This document shows, piece after piece, positions 28,736-62,329 of a DNA stretch of 64,000 nt. Within the stretch, counting starts at the first letter, position 1; each line of letters starts with the position of its first letter. The translations under genes were made by a program, and so were the position numbers. The stretch is taken from positions 9,660,083 to 9,724,082 of the forward strand of contig NC_061077.1 in assembly GCF_021917145.1 (NCBI RefSeq), given 5' to 3'. This DNA is from Hypomesus transpacificus. Its lineage: Eukaryota; Chordata; Actinopteri; Osmeriformes; Osmeridae. Below the pieces are notes generated by a model that was given only the letters and a program-made list of their open reading frames with translations, did no database searches and had not been told where the DNA came from.

Positions 28736-28830
28736 CACCCGCAAGCGAGCGAAACAAAAAGCTGTCAACATGGCCTTGAACGCTTTTTTAGAACTACACC
28801 TAGCCACTAATCAAAGACGTTTCGTATAAG
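28736..28830 (+). other. mib2: Candidate 5' noncoding exon of mib2 with a small upstream ORF
   Basis: The segment ends at 28830 in a perfect donor, AAG|GTAAGTA. It contains an ATG at about 28770 that opens a 19-codon frame stopped by TAA two bases before the donor. Position and orientation suit a mib2 first exon, but no homology supports it and the true transcription start is unknown. Confidence 0.35.
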
Positions 28831-31800
28831 GTAAGTACACTATGAGAAAAGCTCAGATAAAAAGAAACACTTGCTTAGGTTGTTTTCATGTGCTAACGGT
28901 AGAGCTAGCTTGATCTGACAGTGTGTTTTAATGCAAGCGCTGCCACTTACACTCGGCTAGCTAGCTACTTGGTTAGCTAGTTTGTAAGTCATAGGCACCA
29001 TTGCATGCAATATCACTCTGAAAGCGTTGCTCAGTTCACGTTACCAAGTGAGATAATTTATTTAGTACATTGTAACAGATGCAATCTAAGCAAGCAAAAA
29101 TATCAAATGTCAACCGAGTTTAATCGTGATGATTGGCCCTGACCGTGTTTTACTTTAAATCCACGCGGCTCATATAGCCCTGTCATTTCAGTGGTTAGAG
29201 AAGGTGTAGAGCCAGGTTTTGACAGTCTTTTGTCAATTTAACATGCTTGCGGTCTGTAACCCGGTGGCTGAATATTAAATTGTATGATTTATGTGTTTTC
29301 TATAAAGGTTAATGATCAATGTCTAAATGCATAACAATTGCTAGATTTTGTTGTTGACTGGAATAACCACAACATAATGTATTAACATGAACAATGGAAC
29401 TTAGGGTATTAACGAAAGCTCCATGTCTCTGGACATGGATGGGGGTTACTTGTATAATGGATGTAGTCTAGTAAAAGAGTAGAGTTTGATTTAGATTAAC
29501 TCAAGTCTCTCACCCAAGCTATTAGTCAGTGAGTCTTTAGTCAGTGTGTCTTTAAGAAGTTAAATCAGTTCTAACTGCCACCACATTGGCAATGTTTTGT
29601 TTAAAAAGGAAGTTTCGATGGAGCTCATACAGAAATTCTCAAGGTAGGTTGTGGGGACTTGGGATACATTATTGTATTTTGTATATACAAATCATAGAGT
29701 GGGTTTAGCTTATATCCCAATGCTGTCTCTTGTGTACAAGGATTAGAAGATAACACAGTATTTTATCATTTGTTCTAGACTCAGCTGAGTTTGTACCACA
29801 AGTATACCCCAAAATAGCTCTTGCAAATATATTCTTGCTGTTGCAGAACGTTTTTGCTAATTATTATCAACTGACATGACACAACTGTTTTATGATTAGC
29901 TGTTAAAGGACTGTGAGATATGCTTAGTTTTAAATATTGGGATATTCATCATAAAGGCCACAATTTTGGGACCACTTTACCTTTTTGGTAGATCATTAGA
30001 TCAAATGTGGTCCACACATTTGCATTTCACAAAATTAATAGAATATCATACTTATATCACCTGGGACCCCCGGGTCCCTGCAGTAGAGGAGCTGTGTGAA
30101 CTGAACACCTCTTCTGTTCCTGAACTTGCTTGTCTGGCTCATTGTACAGACAAAACTGTCTTTGTTTTACGAGACAGAGAGCAGAGTAGCAGACTTCATT
30201 ACAGAAGTCTGTCTCCTCTGAGGCTGCACGCCACCACCCCTTTCATCCCCCTTTCATTGGCCAGTCAGCGGCTAAGGATATCAGATGCATATGTGTCAGT
30301 GGTATCTTGAGTGCCAGTGCCCAGTAGTATGCAGTGTGGTTGGTAGTAAAACATACCTCTCACAGTTGTTGCCACATTTAAAGGACTGTTCAAGGCTGAA
30401 AGTGTGCATACGTGTGCATAGACACGTACTATTTCCTCTGCCTTCCCACTAACACACACACAATTGTACAGCCAACCAGGAATTGAAAATTAGAATCATG
30501 GCAGGTGCTCATTCATCAAGTCCCCCTCTTCCCCCGCCCATTTCCTTCTCCTAGAGAGGCACACTCCCCTCTCCAAACACTCCGCCTCTCCCTTTCTCTA
30601 CCCTGCTTTCATCACCCCTCCCCCTACTCTATATTCCCTGCCCGTCTGTTGACTGTATCCCTGGGGTATGAAGAAGGCAGGCTTTAGAATGTTGTCCTTC
30701 TTACCTACATGTTTTGTGTGTGCATGTTGAGCGGAGCATACATACGAGTTCAAATCATCTTGCGTGTATGAGAAAGGTGGTGTGTGTGTGTGTATAGTAC
30801 TGGTCGGCCTGAATGCGCTGCTTATTGGACAACCACTCTGCCCCCCCTGTCAGCTTCCTCCTCCTCCTTTGATAATCCTTGCTGACACGGCGCACAAAGG
30901 ACTAAACTCTGGCCGCATCCTTCGTCCAGCAGGGCTCTCTCCACTCTCCCTGCTGCATTCTCCTCTTCTTCCTCCTCCAGCTCTGATTGAATCCACCCTG
31001 GCTGTCTTCCTCACTGACGGTAGCAGCACCATGCTGTTGCCGTAACACTGTCCTTCCTGCCTGTGTTGCTGCTACATCACGTCTCTGGAATACTCGGCTG
31101 CCTCTTCCTCCTCCCCCTCTTCCTCCTCATCTGGTCCATTCTGAGGGCTCCACGGAGCAGGATTCTCGCCTCCAGGCATTCGTTTGGCTTTTTCTTTGCT
31201 GGAAAGGGTTCCAGTTACTGGTGGGACTGGCGGTCTCACTCACCATCTTGCACAAGGAGCCGAGTCCTCTCCTCCCCCAGGTTTTTGTCTCTTGCTCGTC
31301 GTGCAAAAATCTATTCCAACAGGTAAACCCGTGTCTCAAGCTTTGTATATTTAGCTAGCTGCAATGACATTCCCAGGGACGTCAGACCGTTTTTCTCCTA
31401 ATGCATCCTTTGTTAGACAATGCAGTTCATTTCTTGTGCTCTCACTTTTGCCGTTCTCACTTTATTGTTTTGGTTCAAAGGCTCATTGAATATTAATGAG
31501 TGTGTTTGTTTTTTGAGTAATTCTCTAATAAATGAAAGACTCTGTAGCCTAGATGTATACCGCATAGTTTTTTTTATTGGTTTAAAATAAATATTGGATC
31601 CTCAGCCATAATATAATATTCAGGGCACATAGAACGAGAGACCTATGATACATGAGTGTCATCAATGAAGCAAGCATTACCATGGCTACGGTATTAACAC
31701 TGTGCCATCTAGCCCACTGCTGAAAACTGTAGTAAAGCCAGCAGACAGGCATCTGATCACCTGCAGTTGTTGTGTAATAAGCAGGGGATCACACACAGGC

Positions 31801-34800
31801 ACATGTGTTTGCTAAGACCTACAAATAGAAACCCATTGTTGCCCCTCTATTTCTCTGACTGTGCTTTAAGGTCTTTATTAGGAACATTGTGTGGCAGAAC
31901 TCGTTTGTCACTCGTTTGTGTAAATATAGGTGCCAAGACGGATATTTGAGCAGAATAGATAAGTTATTCAGAATATCTTTTCTTGTGGAAACATACCCTT
32001 TGTTGTAGATAACTTAGTATAAGATTTGAATTGAGCCTTTTTTGTGCAATCTATTCAATAGGTTTCATTCCAGCTCAGTATTGTAGGTGCATTTATGGGT
32101 TTGTCATGGTCACAAAATGGTTAACAAGGTCTAATAGAGTATCATGTTTTTTTTTCTTTAACACCCTCCCTTTTCCTTCCTTGCAAAACAGGCAAGTTTG
32201 TCACCAATAGGGAGTCGGGCATGCTCTGTCCTTGAGAAACTCAGATTGTCCAAAAACGAACCCAGTCTCAAAACAAAGAGCAAAGTTCACAGCAAAGCAA
32301 ATAGTTTGTCAGAAGCTTGTGGAACCGGTTCATTCCCCAATTAGCAGGGGGACAGGTCCATAGGACTTAAGTTCTTAGAGCAAAGATATTGGGTATTCAC
32401 ATTGGCCAGCCTTTGACTTATCAGCACAAGGCTCATGGTGTGCAGCTATATTGGAGTCCAACCATCGAAGATGTTCAGAAATGGACTTAAGATCATAGGG
32501 AGTAAGTTCTATTTTGATTTGACTGTTAAATGAACAATTTATTTAATATACACTATCAGTACAGTACATTATCAATACATATCTCCGAGAAAAGACTCTA
32601 CTTCTCTGCATATTTGTTATTATTTCCATTCTTTGGATATTGAGTAGTCCTAAGTCACTGTTAATGGTGCGCATGTCAAGGTGTATGCGATGTATGCATT
32701 TGTATGTGCTTGTGTGAGGGAGCATGCGCCTGCCTGCCTGTGTGAGAGGCCCCTCAGCAGTGTGGCCAGCCCATCTGTTGTAGGAGGCAGAGAGCGGCTG
32801 CTTGTCGCTGTCCTGGCCCTCAGACACATATTGGCAGAGATGGCTTGCTAGCAGGTGGCCCGCCCAGGGCTCACTGCACTTCTGGGAAGATGGCCACCTC
32901 GTGGCCCTGGCCCGCCACCTCTGCTGCAGCCACCGGCGCCCTCTTACCCAGAGCGCAGGCCTCTGGACGGCCAACGGAACACTGTCCGTTTCTGTCCTCT
33001 TGCTATCAGGCTTTTCTAATTCATAAGGTGTTATAGATAAGTTAAGGCATTGGATCTCTGGTCATGGCTGTTGGCTATGTTTCCATCTATATAACAGTTC
33101 TTTGCTTACAGTTTTACAGTTTTTGCCTGTGGTTTTGTCAGTAGTGATACAATAATGCCTTTAGAATGACCTTGCTTGTCTTTGTTCTGCTGTTGCTACT
33201 AAATCTAAAAGATTATTTTCCCCATCACTAATCACAATGTGACTAAGGATACCCAAGGGAGTTCTAATATTGATTCTCCAAAGGTTCCCCACAGCCCAGT
33301 GTGAGCGGGCCATCATTGTGCTCCTCTGAAGCTGGGATGAGAGCCTGTCGTGTAGGCAGTCCCCCATGCTGGGAGTGTACTGGGCGGAACCAGCTCTAGC
33401 CTGTTTAACACGGATGAGATATCAGTATACCGTTGTAGGTCTAACGGAAGGTCCTGTTGAATTGAAAGCACAGGCAATTCTGTGGGGGAGTTCCCCTTTT
33501 TGAGTGGCACGTTCTTCTTTCAATTCTGCTCTGCCGGAATGGGTTTCCAAACAAAGGGATACTTGTTCAGACACAAACACAGATGTTCCACACCTTTTCT
33601 ATGTGCTGTCTATTCTGAACATGCCTCCTGGCTCCTTGCTTTGGCTGTCTGCTGTCCAAGGGAGGGTGGTGGTCCCTCCGGCCTGATATGTCATCATCGT
33701 TATAGTGGCCGATTGACCGATGCGCTTTCTCTCTCAGGAACACGATTGAAATTGGCGAATGTGAGCTGGTTTTTGGCTCTTTGTCATGAAGCCCTGTTAT
33801 TTATGGAAGCCATGGCAGTTGTAGTTGTTATTTTTGTCATAAGTGAACTGGGCTACATTGGCCCAAGTTCAGCACATTGGTTCTGCAAACACTCACATAG
33901 ACAAACACAGAGGCCAGCATGGTGGTCAGACCAATATCATTAGAGGGATTTGGAGAACAGGGGGATTGAAGATTGGTATTTTTCTGTAACTTCTGTCTCA
34001 TAAATCCACTTGTGATGTACCTACACCATTGACCATTGAGACCAGGTTTATATCTAAGCTGTGAGTTTGGCATGGAGATTGACAGCATAAGCAGCCTGTT
34101 TGTCCCTCTCTGATCCTTAATCCCATATGTTTTAATGCTTAACCAGATGCTTTTAATACCAATATGACACTAATCTCCGTAAGAACACTATAATCTCTAA
34201 CATGCTATGCTCATTTGATTGTTCTGTTATGTCTGGATTTGGATGCATTTATTCCACATGATGCTACAAGATACACTGCAGAATTCAGATTGCCATTGTT
34301 TGAATAACACTATCATCATCCACTGTTTTTGAGTGTGAAGCCTCCTACTGTAGCTAGTGGGGTGAGGTTTTGTAATAGTTGTAGGTTCCCACTGTGTTGG
34401 AAATGGCGAGTGTGAAATAGTTTGTGAATTACTGTATTGGCTTCAGATGAGATCCTCGGACCTGCTGTGGATTAGCCAACCATCTAAATGAACCAAAACA
34501 ATAATTTTCCACTTGAATTAGGCAGGCCTACATACTATGCCTTGCATTAATCTCTACCTCTCTTATTGGGATCACACATGATTGTATACATACACACACT
34601 ACATATTACAAGGGCTTTTGCACAGAAGGCAGCCCAGACTGTAAATGTACCATAGGGACACAAGTTGACCCTCATTGCTCTCACCGATTTCTCAGCAGAA
34701 AGACATTCTCTTTTCCTATGACGTTTGACATTTAGTCACCATCTGGTCAAGTTCTGGGTGAGTCCATTAAAGGCTATCGGGCTATTATTGTCAGCCCTTA

Positions 34801-35217
34801 CTGAGGGGGACATGCCTATTATTGCGCTGACACATCCCGCCACACGAACAACCACTTCCTGTTTCAAGTGACAGGCAACATGCATTCTAAATGGCCGAGT
34901 CATCAGTCGGCCATGCCTGGCTGTGCGTGTGCTGCTTCTGTGTCAGGTCAAAGCTATAGAGATGAGCAGCAGGGTGTGCAAGTGGGTCGATCATACAGCA
35001 ATCTGCCCTGTGATTTACCCAAATATGTATCATCACAGGGCAGATCTTCATAGTTCATGACACAGGTTTGTCTTGTTTCTTCAGTTGTCAGTGAGTATTC
35101 GTCTCAGAAGACTGGGATTGATCCACATACAGTGTCTTTGGCATCACCAGAGAAGGCCATTATTTAAGAGTAGAAAAGACCTGCCAATATGCATATCTTT
35201 TTGTTTCTGTTCCATAG
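28831..35217 (+). other. mib2: Region upstream of the mib2 start exon (presumed 5' intron)
   Basis: About 6.4 kb without a recognisable coding exon. A pyrimidine-rich stretch at about 30500-31320 ends in a possible donor, CAACAG|GTAAAC (about 31322), and could be an alternative noncoding exon. None of its frames joins the 35218 exon as an open coding frame that I can support. Confidence 0.35.
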
Positions 35218-35372
35218 TTACACCTGATCTGTTCCCGGACACCCCCCTTGTGACCCCCCTGTCCTCTGGGCGGGCCGGCCCCGCTCTGCCGAGGGCCCGG
35301 AGGCGCAGCAGCACTGAGACTGCAGCCAGGCCCCGGCCCTCTGGCTCCTCAGCCCCCCCCAGCAGAGGCAGC
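35218..35372 (+). other. mib2: In-frame open extension upstream of the mib2 ATG
   Basis: The exon acceptor is TTCCATAG at 35217. From there to the ATG, 51 codons in the mib2 frame contain no stop. They are rich in Pro, Ser, Arg and Ala and include a PRARRRSST basic patch. This is either 5' UTR or an N-terminal extension used when an upstream exon supplies a start codon. Confidence 0.45.
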
Positions 35373-57192
<21,820 letters not shown>

Positions 57193-57698
57193 CCTTTGAC
57201 ACCCCCCCCCCTCTCCTATCGCCCATCCAGTCTTCTTTCCCACCACCCCCCCCCCACCCCACCCCACACACACACCACCACCCGTTTCTCAAAGGTCCCT
57301 TCTCTCCCGCCCGTCAGTTGAGTTGTGAGGGACCACGTGGGTGACTGGTCTGTGGGCGATGATATTCAGCCATGCTAGCGGCCGTCCGCGTTCCCCGTGG
57401 CGAGTAGCGTTCCGTCACCTGCGCTGCGTCCCGCGGAGCGGGTTCTCGTAAGTTCCCACTTCGTGTTGTGTTTGAACTAGTCTTGGGACAGGATACCATC
57501 ACGCTGACTGCATGGACAAAAGGGTTGTCCCCTCTTGACGAGCGACTGCTCCCAGCTGTGGAGCGGGTTGGATCATGTGAGGAGACGGTGACGTGCTCAT
57601 CCCTTCTCTCTCATTGGTGCCCAAGGAGGAAGTCTCTCCACCAATAGGGTGGAAGTCCCTCCCAGGTGAGGCTGTCTCCCCACATTCTGATCCCCCCC

Positions 57699-57782
57699 TC
57701 CCCACCTTTGCTGCTTAAAGTGGATGTCTCTCCCCCCCCCTCCCCACCTTTGCTGCTTAAAGTGGATGTCTCTCCCCCCCCC
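57699..57782 (+). repeat. 42-bp tandem duplication in the mib2 3' region
   Basis: Two units starting at 57699 and 57741 share CCCCACCTTTGCTGCTTAAA and GTGGATGTCTCTCCCCCC. Confidence 0.9.
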
Positions 57783-58525
57783 CCCCCTTCCCCACACACA
57801 CACCCGTCTGTCTTGCCTCCCCTGTTTACAAAGCTGCAGAGAAACAGTCTGATGTCTACCCCCCCCCCCCCCCCCCCCCCTTGACTCCTGTGAATTCTGT
57901 TTGCTCTTGTTTGTATCAAGCTCTTTGTAATCAGTGTTAGTCTCTGGAGAGGGTGATGGTATAACTAAAGGCTCTATGTATAGTCCTTTCCCTCTCGTCT
58001 GTATGCAAGGGGAAACCCTTTATATGCATGAGTATATGCATACTGTAAAGCTGAAAAGACTTTGTGTGTTGTGGGTTTTTGGTTACATTTGTGGTTCTAT
58101 GTAATGGTAATTAGTACATATTTATTTATGTCTGAAAGGTGTTTCTATTTAGCAATGTCATATTTTTTATGTTTGCTTGGCAACAAGGATTTTTCTGCTT
58201 AAACGCACCCCAAGCCTATGTCTTCTACTCAGGGTCTAGAATCATTGAAAGCACTTGCAAAACTGCAAAAGGTTGTGAAACGGTTTAAAAGTCAACCCCC
58301 TTTTTTTTACATATAGAGCTGTCCAGACAATTTTGGTGTGCGTCCACCAAAGAAAAAGTTGTTTAACTCAACAGAAACAAACACAAACGTTGGTTCAATG
58401 GCAAAATCTTCCCATCTAGCTCAACCTTCAACCTTACCTTTAATGCTTAGTTATAAAATGAATGTTTATCATATTATAATGGTTTCCTTTATAAATAGTG
58501 CAAGTCATTATCCTTACACCATCAC

Positions 58526-58750
58526 TCAGCACATATAGAGCACTGCTTGGTTTTGTAGCTTCTCCGCTTCACATCGAAAGCATGATCTGCGACCTCTGAA
58601 GCCTGAGGGGGTGTCTGCAGTCCTGAGTGGGCTACATGGGAAGGGTGCTAGCGTCATCTTGATAACCCCGCTCCACTCAGCCTCAGTTGGTGCAGAGGTC
58701 AGAGACCTCAGGTCAGCTTCGGACTCTTTGTCTGGAGGCAGATGGGCTCG
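58526..58750 (-). CDS. Candidate terminal exon of an unidentified minus-strand gene
   Basis: On the minus strand, a pyrimidine-rich tract ending CTTCATGCAG leads into 74 open codons (frame 0 from 58750) ended by TGA at 58526-58528. The translation starts RAHLPPDKESEADLRSLTS and ends QAVLYMC. I do not recognise the family and found no partner exon upstream on that strand. It may be a chance open frame in the mib2 3' UTR. Confidence 0.2.
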   Translation of the reverse strand, partial: RAHLPPDKESEADLRSLTSAPTEAEWSGVIKMTLAPFPCSPLRTADTPSGFRGRRSCFRCEAEKLQNQAVLYMC

Positions 58751-60089
58751 CTGCATGAAGGAAAGTCACCATAACCACTAATGAAAACAGAATAGAAAGG
58801 AGTACAAGACAACACGGTGGGAACTCCAACAAAGCAGAGCCAAACATGTCATTTTGGTTCATCAAATCATAAAGGCGAATAAGGCCATCGTTTTTCTTTT
58901 TTTGTCGGATGTTTCGATGTATTGTAAACATTTAAAATTAGAAGGACAGGAATAATTCTTGTGTGTTGCATCTATAGTTAACGTCCCGCATCCTTGTCAA
59001 GCCTACTTAGATGTCCTTCCTCTGTCCACTTTTTTGGCAAGCATTTTGGATTGTATTTCATTTCATTCTTTGTAATATTTAGGTTGTTTTCAGAAGGGCT
59101 TATGCATTTAAGACAAAATGGTATCTATTTTATTCTATTTAATTTTTTCTATTGTAAACTTCCAGAGTGGGGTTTTTGTAGATCCCAGATTTGGGAGAGC
59201 CAATATTAAGATGTACATTTGAATGTCAGAAAATGTAACCTGTTTTACTCTGCCTTTTTGTGGAAAGGTTGTGAAGATTTTCATGAGAAGGAGACAGCGA
59301 GGGAGAGAAAAAGGAAGGTTTATTGCGAAGGTTTACTCGCTAGAGGTACCACTGCACCAGTGCCAAATTTGTAAAAGGATGTGCACATGCCTGCACGCCC
59401 TATTACTATGCTGAACTGAGCCTATACAAGGTTAAAGGCACTAAAACTAAGTAATTAAAGCACATCAGTTAAACTGGTGGGTCCCATACTTGGCTTTCAA
59501 ATACATTGGTCCTTTTCTCTCTAAAGACAGTCAGCTGATTTGTCCGTTGAGCAGTAGAATGACTAGTGTATGAGGGTTAATACTGCTTAGAAAGTTGGGA
59601 TGACAGTGTGTAGTTTTAACATCCTCTGTGTCCATCCAGCAGAGGTATCAACGTATCAAACCAACACAGGGACACAGTCATGCTCACCCCGACTTACAAC
59701 AGATGTCTCCCAACAGTTTTCCAAAATCCATATAATCAATCCCATTTTTCATTTTTGTATGGCACATAAAGAATTTAAAAAAGCATTTCTTATGCCTGGT
59801 CAAAAATAACTAGAGATAATTTTCAAAATTATTTTCTGGTGCTACAAGGTTGGTCAAGCAAGGAGAGTGTGCACAGGCAATAATGTTGAGAAGAACTTGG
59901 AGGTTTGAGGTTTTTACAAGAGGATTGCATTAGAAAAAGCATTACATAAAATACTATTAAAGCAACAATGTTACTATTGGTGTTTGTACAGTACAGCTCT
60001 TGGAGTGCTCATGTTGGCCTTACTGTCCATTCCTCCTTTTGTTTTTTGTTTTTTCAGTTGTATTCTGTACTAAAATATTTTGCAATAAA

Positions 60090-62276
60090 TATGGAACTGT
60101 TTTATAAGGACACAGATTGCCTGTTAATTCATAGTTTATTAGTCAGTCCGTGCTCAGCTTAGTTTACTCTACATAGTTCATCTTTAAGGCCTTGTAAGAG
60201 CAGCTTTTCAAACAACAGTAATGCCATGTTGTCATAAACTTTACAAGCAAACCAATGTTAACAAAAGACATCACATGTATTACCTTTTTATTTCTGAACC
60301 ATTTATAGGTGACAGAGGCAAGATGGCGTCTAAACTAACTAAATGCTGCATTGGGCCAGTTCTTAGTCCTACTTGTCTTACAGCCCAGATGGCTTTGGCA
60401 TATGACTCCGCGCTTTAGCAGTGCCATCTTCCCTGAGAAGGTGATGACAGCTCTGCAGACTGGAACACGCACACACAACGGCCACATCCTCAGAGAATCT
60501 CGTCCACGTCCACAACAGAGTCGATGACCACTGACCCTGTTGTGGATTTATCATGTTAATTTTGTTAGATTTGTTGGGAATTCTGTACATTTTTCCATGA
60601 CAACTACGGAAATACTGGACACTAATGTCAGTCACTGGTAGCCAGGAACTATTTTTTATTACAAGTAGAATTGTTGTACTCATTATGAAATCTGGCTAAA
60701 CTTGCATTGACGTTCTCCTTCGGGTGAGAAACATGTGGACAAACATGTAGATGAGATTAGAGCCAGACCAGAAGAGCCGGATGATAGGTTTGATGAGCAA
60801 TGATAGAAATCCAGACAAAACATTGCCAAAGTGCCTCTAATTCCCAGCTCAGTGTCTGTGCTTTAATGGGTCAATTATCTCGCTCTGCTGCAGAGAGATG
60901 GCAGGCCAGTGCTTTGACTAGCTCCACATGGCCCTTATGAGACATGACAGACCAACAGAAACCTCATGTCTTTTTCATCAGAAGCAGATCAGTCCCCTGA
61001 CTGTGCAGTGTTTGACAATAAGCAGACCCAATGAGGACCTGCGTCAGAGGAAGCTTCTGCAGAACAAAAACAACTGCGTTAAAGATGGGGTCAATCATTT
61101 TCAATAGGAGTCAATTAACTTTGCCTTGATGACTCAATTGAAATGGAAGAGAGCCAAACCTTGGAAATACAGTGGAGAGGTGTAGAACACCTGGTGTCTC
61201 AAGATGTTAGTGCAGTAAGGTGGACCTACAGTAATGAAGAAATATATTAAGGAGGAATGAGGAAATATTTCATTTATTGTAAAAGGAAAAAAAAGAAAGT
61301 ACATTCTGATCGCTTCTTCACTCTGACAGAATAAAATATCAAATATGTAGAAGGCAGATGGTGCTCTCTAGTGGTGTTTGGGAGCTATAACAGCTGACTA
61401 GCCATCACCATAATGAGGAAAGCAGATGCCCAATAGAGGTAGTCGTTTTTATGATTAGGATTCAACCAACACAAATCATTAAGTGACACCCGTTCACACC
61501 CAACGTTTATGATCTCTTGTTCATGTTTAACTTTTTTTTTTAATGTTTACATAAATGTAACAACTTTATATGGTGGCTCAAATGAGACACAAAGTGAATA
61601 GGTAAAGCTACCACTTTCATGGTATGTGGTTAGAGAATTAGTTGGTGTAGTTAATGTAACCTTAATGTAAAATGTTGGGGTACGCCCATCCTCACAAAAC
61701 ACAAGTGAACAAGTTCCAGTGGCAGCCTTAACTACACTACCTCCACCATGTTTAGCAAATAGTACTCTTTGGATCTGAGACATTTAGTTTTTCTCCTCAG
61801 TCTCATCTGTCTTTGTTCCAGAACTCTCCAGGCTAAGTTTTTAGTCAACTGTTACCCGGCCTTACTGTTTTTTCAGGCTTACTAGTTTTTCCAACTGTTT
61901 AGTGTACCCTCTGAGGTTTTGGTAGCATGTTCATCCTCCTTTAATAGACTATGACATAATGTGTATGTCCTGGAGGGTGTTTCTGATCTGCTGGGTTGAC
62001 AGGAACAGACGACTGCTGACAGGGAAGTATTCTGCACAATAGAGTGTCATCCGGTAGTGGTCTTCCTTGGTGGATTGTTCTTCTTTTGATACATTAAATT
62101 TTTTTTCAACTTCAACAAATGTTCTGACATGGGGGGTATTTTTAAAAGAAAAGCTGCCATCATGATTATCGATGAGAATACCTTCAAATCATCATGAACC
62201 ATCTGCTCTTTAACCTTACAGTCATGCTGGAAGACTGAACCAAAACACCACAGAATGGGTCGCTGTTGATGCTCTC

Positions 62277-62329
<53 letters not shown>

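Larger units (their letters stand above)
57193..60089 (+). other. mib2: Probable mib2 3' UTR
   Basis: C-rich for the first 700 bases, with a C run of 22 at 57859-57880, then AT-rich. The first clear AATAAA I see is at 60084-60089, which would make the 3' UTR 2.9 kb. Its length is inferred from that hexamer only, and a minus-strand exon candidate lies inside (58526-58750). Confidence 0.35.

Noticed and set aside
31063..31326. Open frame with a hydrophobic, signal-like N-terminus upstream of mib2
   Set aside because: Pyrimidine-rich sequence gives Leu/Phe/Ser codons by composition. It does not join the mib2 frame at 35218 and no homology is recognised.
60484..60540. Minus-strand frame ending SVVIDSVVDVDEIL then stop, resembling an acidic protein C-terminus
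   Set aside because: The putative acceptor lacks a polypyrimidine tract and the stretch is too short to support. It could be revisited if minus-strand RNA is found near 58750.
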